Source: Myxococcota bacterium
Lineage (GTDB): Bacteria > Myxococcota_A > UBA9160 > SMWR01
Reading direction: 5' to 3'
Assembly: GCA_022447545.1 (NCBI GenBank)
Contig: JAKVBI010000005.1
Span: 85,269-149,268 of the forward strand
DNA: 64,000 nt
In this document: piece after piece, positions 59,212 through 64,000 of the stretch
Layout of the letters: each line of letters begins with the position of its first letter
Numbering within the stretch: the first letter of the stretch is position 1
The notes under the pieces: generated by a model
What the model saw: the letters and a program-made list of their open reading frames with translations, nothing else
The model's database searches: none
What the model was told of the DNA's origin: nothing
Translations under genes and position numbers: made by a program

Positions 59212-61383
59212 GTGAGCGGCGATTTCGAGATGGACCCTCCCCGGGCGAGCCTGTGCCTTTTCGGCCTTTGGAGGACGCGCGCGGCAAGCTTCCGATGGCC
59301 GGCCCAGTGCGCTCACACCAAGCGGGTGGGATGGGTCGTACTGATGAGCCTGTGCCTGCCGGTTCTGGCCAATTCGCAGGCTGCGGGGAACCCGCCATCC
59401 GAGACCATCGAAGTGCTGGGTTCACGGGAACGGGGCACACCGCACCAGCGCGCGACTCCTTCACGTGTGATCGGAGCAGATGAGATTGCACGCACCTCCC
59501 CGCTCGTGCTGACCGACGCCTTGCGCGGCGCCTTCGGGGTGCACCTCCAGTCCACCACCCCAGGGCAGGCCTCTCCCTTCTTGCGGGGGGTGACGGGCTC
59601 CGCGGTGCTCAACCTGGTGGACGGTATGCGCCTGAACCACGCCCTCTATCGCTCGGCCCCGAACCCCTATCTCTCGCTCGTGGACCCGTACATCGCCGAC
59701 CAGATCGAGGTGGTGCGGGGACCTGCCGCGGTGCTGTATGGAAGCGACGCCATGGGCGGGCTCGTTCAGGTGCTGACCCGGCAACCACAGATGTCCGGCC
59801 CGGACTGGAGAGCCCAGGGTCGTCTGGGGGCTCTGTTCGGCTCCGCTGACCTGGCGCGTGGGGTCCGGGCCGAATTGCAGGCCGGCCGCGACGGCGCGGC
59901 GGTTCGCATGGGATTCAGTGGGTTGCAGACCGACGATCTGCGCGGCGGGGGGGACACCGGGTACCAGGACCCCACCGGGTACGACGCTCTGGCGGGAGAT
60001 TTCGCTGCGCTGCTCGAACTGGACGACGGGCAGAACCTGCAGCTCGACGTGCAGTGGATGAAGCAGCCCAAGACACCGCGCTACGACGAGATGGTGGCCG
60101 GTTACGGGCAATCCGAGCCCTCATCGGACTTCTTCTATTACGAGCCCCTGGAGAGGCTCTTCGCACATCTGCGCTACGAGGTCGAAGATCTGCCTTCGGA
60201 ATTTCTCGACGAGCTGAGGCTGGACGCGAGCTTTCAGCGCACCCGCGACGACCGTCACACCCGCGACTTCGGCAGCACTCAAGAGCTCCGCGAGCACAAC
60301 ACCAGTGAACTGTTGGGGCTGTCGGCCGTGGCCAGAAGCCACTGGGGGGATCGGCTGAAACTCACCTGGGGGGTCGATGCGTATCTCGACTGGGTTTCGA
60401 GTCAGCGAACGGGCACGGATGTCACGACGGGCGTGAGCTCGGTCATCGAACCCCGCTATCCGGACGGGTCCCGCATGGACTCCTATGGGGTGTTCGCGTG
60501 GGGGGAGTACGAACTGGTTCCCGAACTGCGTTTTCAGGCGGGCCTGCGCTACAGCGCTTTTTTGATCGATCTGCCCGGAACCCCGGTGAACGCAGCGGTC
60601 TCCCTCCGCCCCAATGATGTCAGTGGTGCCGTGGGGCTCCTCTACGAGCCCTTCGAGTCGTTCCAGGCGGTCGTGAACCTGCGAAGAGGTTTCCGCGCCC
60701 CGAACGTCTTCGATCTGGGCGCATTCGGGCCGCGGCCAGGCAACCGCTACAACGTTCCCAACACCAACCTCGAACCGGAGGTGCTCTACAGCGCGGATCT
60801 GGGCTTTCGCTACTTCGGTCGCCATTTCGACTTCGAGGTGATCGGCTACTACTCGTTCTACGAGGACCGAATCGAAACCGTCCTGACCGGGGAAGCTCCC
60901 ATCGACGGCCGCGCCGTCGTGACCAGCGCCAATGAGAAGACGGTGCGGATCACCGGTTTCGAGACCTCGGCGACCTGGTGGTGGAGCGAGAGGCTGGCCC
61001 TGCGTGGCGACCTGTTCTTCACCTGGGGTGAGCAGGACGGTTCCTTCGGCGGCAAGCAGCCTGCCGATCGCATTCCTCCCCTTCAGGGCCGCGTGGGTTT
61101 GCCCTGGGAGATCGGAGATCGCTTCTGGCTGGAGCCCTACCTGCGCTTCGCGGCCCGTCAGGATCGCCTGAGTGACCGCGATATCCAGGATCCGCGGATC
61201 GATCCGTCGGGAACTGCGGGCTGGGTGACCCTGAATGTGCGAGGGACGTGGCGTTGGAGCGATCGCCTGGCGTGGGCCCTGGCGCTCCAGAACCTCACGG
61301 ATGCGTCGTATCGCGAGCACGGTTCCGGCGTGCAGTCTCCGGGGGTGGGCGTCTTGTTGTCCATGAGCGCGACGTTTCCCTAG
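59212..61383 (+). CDS. TonB-dependent outer-membrane receptor
   Basis: The 723-residue protein has an N-terminal signal (SLCLPVLANSQAAG region), a plug domain of about residues 70-190 (IEVLGSRERG, TDALRGAFGVHLQS, LNLVDGMRLNHALYRS, EVVRGPAAVLYGSDAMGGLVQV), and a C-terminal beta barrel rich in alternating aromatics, ending in SATFP. The VVRGPAAVLYGSDA motif is the signature of TonB-dependent receptors, and the overall pattern is closest to heme/hemin or cobalamin-type receptors. The GTG start has in-frame alternatives. It lies 103 bases after the secreted protein. It would import an iron complex, vitamin or other large substrate. Confidence 0.93.
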   Translation: MSGDFEMDPPRASLCLFGLWRTRAASFRWPAQCAHTKRVGWVVLMSLCLPVLANSQAAGNPPSETIEVLGSRERGTPHQRATPSRVIGADEIARTSPLVLTDALRGAFGVHLQSTTPGQASPFLRGVTGSAVLNLVDGMRLNHALYRSAPNPYLSLVDPYIADQIEVVRGPAAVLYGSDAMGGLVQVLTRQPQMSGPDWRAQGRLGALFGSADLARGVRAELQAGRDGAAVRMGFSGLQTDDLRGGGDTGYQDPTGYDALAGDFAALLELDDGQNLQLDVQWMKQPKTPRYDEMVAGYGQSEPSSDFFYYEPLERLFAHLRYEVEDLPSEFLDELRLDASFQRTRDDRHTRDFGSTQELREHNTSELLGLSAVARSHWGDRLKLTWGVDAYLDWVSSQRTGTDVTTGVSSVIEPRYPDGSRMDSYGVFAWGEYELVPELRFQAGLRYSAFLIDLPGTPVNAAVSLRPNDVSGAVGLLYEPFESFQAVVNLRRGFRAPNVFDLGAFGPRPGNRYNVPNTNLEPEVLYSADLGFRYFGRHFDFEVIGYYSFYEDRIETVLTGEAPIDGRAVVTSANEKTVRITGFETSATWWWSERLALRGDLFFTWGEQDGSFGGKQPADRIPPLQGRVGLPWEIGDRFWLEPYLRFAARQDRLSDRDIQDPRIDPSGTAGWVTLNVRGTWRWSDRLAWALALQNLTDASYREHGSGVQSPGVGVLLSMSATFP

Positions 61384-61434
61384 GCGGGCCCCGGGGGCGG
61401 GATGGTACGCTGAGCCAGCGAACTTCAGGGAGTC

Positions 61435-63045
61435 ATGATGATCCACCAACTCCGCGGCTATGTTCTGCCGGGCCTACTAATCCTTTCCATTCTCGCCCTC
61501 GTGGTGGCGCAGTGGTTCCCCATTTTTCGCTGGGTGACGGGAGTGACGGTTCCACTGCTGCTACTGGGCATCTATGACGTCCTCCAGAAGCGGCACAACA
61601 TCCTCCGCAACTACCCGGTACTCGGACACCTGCGCTTCATGTTCGAGGATGCTGGGCCCGAGCTCCACCAGTACTTCGTGGAGAGCAACACCAGCGGCGC
61701 GCCTTTCAACCGCAAGACCCGTTCCCTCATGTACGAGCGGTCCAAGAACCTGGTCGACGCGTTTCCCTTCGGAACCGAACTCGATGTCTACGAGGACGGC
61801 TACACCTTCGTCAGCCACTCGATTCGCCCCAAGCCCGCCGTCGAGGACGCCGCCAAGAACCTGCGCGTTCAGATCGGTGGCCCCGAGTGCAAGAAGCCCT
61901 ACTCGGCCTCCATCCTGAATATCTCGGCCATGAGTTTCGGGGCGTTGGGTGCCAATGCGGTGCTGGCCATGAACGAGGGCGCGCGCCGGGGAGGCTTTGC
62001 CCACAACACGGGGGAGGGGGGCTTCAGCCGCCATCACCGGCAGAATGGAGGCGACATCTTCTGGCAGGTGGGAACCGGTTACTTTGGTTGCCGAACCAAG
62101 GAGGGCCGCTTCGACCCCGAGATGTTCCAGGAAACCGCGGCTCACGATCAGATCAAGATGATCGAACTGAAGGTCTCCCAGGGGGCGAAGCCGGGGCACG
62201 GAGGCATTCTGCCCGGCGCCAAGGTCACGGCCGAGATCGCCGAGGCCCGCCGGGTTCCGGTGGGCGAGGATTGCTTGTCGGCGCCCGGGCACACGGCTTT
62301 CGCCACTCCCATCGAGATGATGGAGTTCATGGCGAAGTTGCGTGAACTGGCCGACGGCAAGCCCGTGGGTTTCAAACTCTGCGTGGGCAACGTCCGGGAA
62401 TTCATGGCCATCGCCAAGGCCATGGTCGAGACGGGGGTGCGACCGGATTTCATCACCGTGGATGGTGCCGAAGGGGGCACCGGGGCCGCGCCCCTCGAGT
62501 TTTCCGATCACCTGGGTTACCCGCTGCGCGATGCTCTCTATGTGGTGCACAACACCCTGGTCGGAATCGGTGTGCGAGACGAGATTCGTGTCGCGGCCAG
62601 CGGCAAGCGGGTCACCGCGAACGAGTTGGCGGTGGCCAGCGCATTGGGGGCCGACTGGTGCAATACGGCGCGGGGATTCATGTTCTCCGTGGGATGCATC
62701 CAGGCCCAGAGTTGCCACACCAACCGCTGCCCGGTGGGCGTGACCACCCAGGACGCGAAGCTTCAGCGGGCCCTGGACGTCGAAGACAAGGCCAAGCGGG
62801 TCCACGCCTTCCACCACAACACCGTGCGTTCGCTGGCGGAGTTCACGGCGGCAGCGGGGCTCGCGCACCCAGCGGAGTTCGAACCCCAACACATCAAGCA
62901 GCGCATCAGCGCCTACGAGGTTCGAACCTTCCGAGAACTGTATCCATCGTTCGAGGACCGTCAGTTGCTCGATGGGGAGGTCGGCGGTTGGATGCAGAAC
63001 TCCTGGAACACCGCGCGCGCCGAGACTTTTGACCCCATGGACTGA
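61435..63045 (+). CDS. Membrane-anchored FMN-binding glutamate-synthase-family protein
   Basis: The 536-residue protein has two N-terminal hydrophobic segments (LPGLLILSILALVVAQWFP and TVPLLLLGIYDVL) and a GltB-central/FMN-binding barrel: NISAMSFGALGANAVLAMNEGA, AHNTGEGGFSRHH, GAKPGHGGILPG, DGAEGGTGAAPLEF and QAQSCHTNRCPVGVTTQD. The cysteine pattern CxxxxCxxxxCP suggests an Fe-S or FMN-linked site. It lacks the glutaminase domain, so it is not a complete glutamate synthase. Related proteins are annotated as FMN-binding glutamate synthase family members with unknown in vivo role. The ATG at 61435 has AGGGAGTC upstream. Confidence 0.9.
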   Translation: MMIHQLRGYVLPGLLILSILALVVAQWFPIFRWVTGVTVPLLLLGIYDVLQKRHNILRNYPVLGHLRFMFEDAGPELHQYFVESNTSGAPFNRKTRSLMYERSKNLVDAFPFGTELDVYEDGYTFVSHSIRPKPAVEDAAKNLRVQIGGPECKKPYSASILNISAMSFGALGANAVLAMNEGARRGGFAHNTGEGGFSRHHRQNGGDIFWQVGTGYFGCRTKEGRFDPEMFQETAAHDQIKMIELKVSQGAKPGHGGILPGAKVTAEIAEARRVPVGEDCLSAPGHTAFATPIEMMEFMAKLRELADGKPVGFKLCVGNVREFMAIAKAMVETGVRPDFITVDGAEGGTGAAPLEFSDHLGYPLRDALYVVHNTLVGIGVRDEIRVAASGKRVTANELAVASALGADWCNTARGFMFSVGCIQAQSCHTNRCPVGVTTQDAKLQRALDVEDKAKRVHAFHHNTVRSLAEFTAAAGLAHPAEFEPQHIKQRISAYEVRTFRELYPSFEDRQLLDGEVGGWMQNSWNTARAETFDPMD

Positions 63046-63141
63046 GCGCGCATTGCGGGCCTTTCGCGCGGATGGGCGCGAGCCTCGTCGTGCTCGTGCA
63101 TCGAGATAACGGGGTTGCCTCGCAGACCCCGAGGCCGCGGG

Positions 63142-63750
63142 TCAGTTTCGCTCGTGGGCGGACGCGGCACCGAGTCGTAGCGCCCAGCCCGGGCGTCGAC
63201 GCACCAGAGTTTGGTGGACTGCGAACAGTGCGATGCCCAAGGGCGGCAAGGCGAGGGCGGGCCAGTGAAGGAGGAGCGCGGAACGCGGGGGCGCGACCTC
63301 CAGAGAGGTGGTGGCCCGCTGGGTGATGCCCCGACGCTCGACGGTGACCTCGAGTTCCCAGACTCCGGGGGACGTCAGTCGAGGCCAGGCCGAGTAGAGG
63401 AGCCCGTTGGTGCCGGCTCCAAGTTGAGCGTGGTGAGCGTGCCGAGCCTCGTGCGCCTCTTGGATCTGGTGAGTTGGATGGGTCGAGTTGCTCAGGTCTC
63501 GCGTGGGTTCCGCGGGGGGCCGCAGCCGCAATTCGACTTCGGCGTCCAGCACCGGTCGGCCCGTTTCCGTGTCGGTGACCAGTACGCTGAGGTCGACCTC
63601 GCCCACCCGCAGGGGATCTGGCGAACCCAGGGCGGTGATCTGCCAGGGCTCGCCCGGCGAGCGCACCAACACGCTGCCCCCGTCGGCCCAGACCGGGAGC
63701 GAACCCGCGAGCCAGGCCAGCAGCCCTACGACTCTCCACGCGCGTCTCAC
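63142..63750 (-). CDS. Secreted/membrane protein with YtkA-like domain and His-rich loop
   Basis: The 202-residue protein has a signal peptide (WRVVGLLAWLAGSLPVWA), a beta-sandwich region resembling the YtkA/FixH-like domain (VGEVDLSVLVTDTETGRPVLDAEVELRLRP), a histidine-rich stretch with six His in the region THPTHQIQEAHEARHAHHAQ, and a C-terminal hydrophobic segment. The His-rich loop suggests transient binding of copper, zinc or another transition metal. The GTG at 63750 overlaps the stop of the upstream gene (GTGA), so it is translationally coupled to it. The metal and partner are not known. Confidence 0.75.
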   Translation of the reverse strand: MRRAWRVVGLLAWLAGSLPVWADGGSVLVRSPGEPWQITALGSPDPLRVGEVDLSVLVTDTETGRPVLDAEVELRLRPPAEPTRDLSNSTHPTHQIQEAHEARHAHHAQLGAGTNGLLYSAWPRLTSPGVWELEVTVERRGITQRATTSLEVAPPRSALLLHWPALALPPLGIALFAVHQTLVRRRPGWALRLGAASAHERN

Positions 63751-64000
63751 ATCCAGGTCCCCCGCATCTCCATGGGCTGCAGGAAGATCCAGACGCCCGT
63801 GCCGTACAGCCCCGCCGCCAACAACGCCCAGGGCAGAAGCAGGGCCAGAGCCCCCGCGGCGTCCTTCCGGTAGTCGCAAGCCACGCGCCATCCCAGGGCG
63901 AGGCTGGCCAGCCACCCCACGCCCAGGACCGCGATCTCCCAGGAGATCCACGTCGGCGACAGGGCCGACGCCATGGCCAACGACCAGTCGGGGTTTCCCA
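63747..64000 (-). CDS. Membrane protein, truncated by window end
   Basis: The frame is open to the end of the window, with about 84 C-terminal residues visible. They contain two hydrophobic helices (WEIAVLGVGWLASLALGWRV and ALLLPWALLAAGLYGTGVWI) and end QPMEMRGTWM. The family is not recognisable from this piece; the coupling with the YtkA-like gene suggests they act together at the inner membrane, for example in metal or electron-transfer-protein maturation. The upstream part must be read beyond 64000. Confidence 0.7.
   Translation of the reverse strand, partial: GNPDWSLAMASALSPTWISWEIAVLGVGWLASLALGWRVACDYRKDAAGALALLLPWALLAAGLYGTGVWIFLQPMEMRGTWM

Noticed and set aside
60121-62892. Long minus-strand frames opposite the TonB receptor and FMN glutamate-synthase-like gene
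   Set aside because: They are antisense shadows of well-supported genes.
1-64000. rRNA, tRNA, CRISPR arrays and insertion sequences
   Set aside because: I found no repeated spacer pattern, no cloverleaf-like sequence with CCA-type context and no transposase motifs.

Overview
This is a 64-kb chromosomal window of high-GC, gene-dense DNA from a Gram-negative bacterium. A TonB-dependent receptor, outer-membrane-style lipoprotein signals and periplasmic proteins support an outer membrane. The mixture of luciferase-like (possibly F420-dependent) oxidoreductases, wax-ester/DGAT acyltransferase, CoA-dependent catabolism of actinobacterial type, and a secreted protein ending in thrombospondin type 3 and dockerin-like repeats looks most like a Myxococcota or related deltaproteobacterial lineage. 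That placement is an inference. No rRNA, tRNA, insertion sequence, phage gene or CRISPR array was seen, so this is not an obvious mobile island.

Layout. 1-10.9 kb holds mixed housekeeping and accessory genes: a MATE exporter (cut by the window start), a sulfatase-fold lipoprotein, threonine ammonia-lyase, a WS/DGAT acyltransferase, a dCMP deaminase-like enzyme, a Nudix hydrolase, a CDF metal transporter, an SRPBCC protein, an alcohol dehydrogenase and an amidohydrolase-fold protein. 10.9-41.6 kb is a large acyl-CoA catabolic region: an IpdF-like SDR, a FadA6-like thiolase, an Rv3548c-like SDR, acyl-CoA dehydrogenases, a crotonase, luciferase-like oxidoreductases, an MFS carrier, a biotin-dependent acyl-CoA carboxylase, a formylglycine-type sulfatase, a NUDT19-like Nudix enzyme, a FadD3-like ligase plus a second ligase, two Ltp2/DUF35 retro-aldolase-like pairs on opposite strands, more SDRs and TesB. 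41.7-44.4 kb encodes one long fusion of an FGGY sugar kinase with a 2-hydroxyacid dehydrogenase. 44.5-55.4 kb is mixed: UDP-glucose pyrophosphorylase, a PabC-like lyase, a DUF2723 membrane protein, a crotonase, another luciferase-like enzyme, a second amidohydrolase-fold protein, STAS, DoxX and DUF4097 proteins. 55.9-64 kb encodes envelope functions: a large secreted multidomain protein, a TonB receptor, a membrane-anchored FMN glutamate-synthase-like protein and a His-rich periplasmic protein.

How the genes may work together. Several proteins in the central region resemble, from remembered sequences, enzymes that actinobacteria use to break down steroid side chains and the C/D rings (FadD3, FadA6, IpdF, Rv3548c, Ltp2-DUF35, FadE-type dehydrogenases). 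None of the ring-opening oxygenases (KshAB, HsaABCD), KstD, IpdAB or Mce transport genes is present here. The region could be the late CoA-thioester part of a sterane or terpenoid pathway whose early steps lie elsewhere, or a related pathway for another branched polycyclic or isoprenoid substrate. No recognisable DNA-binding transcription factor is encoded in the whole window.
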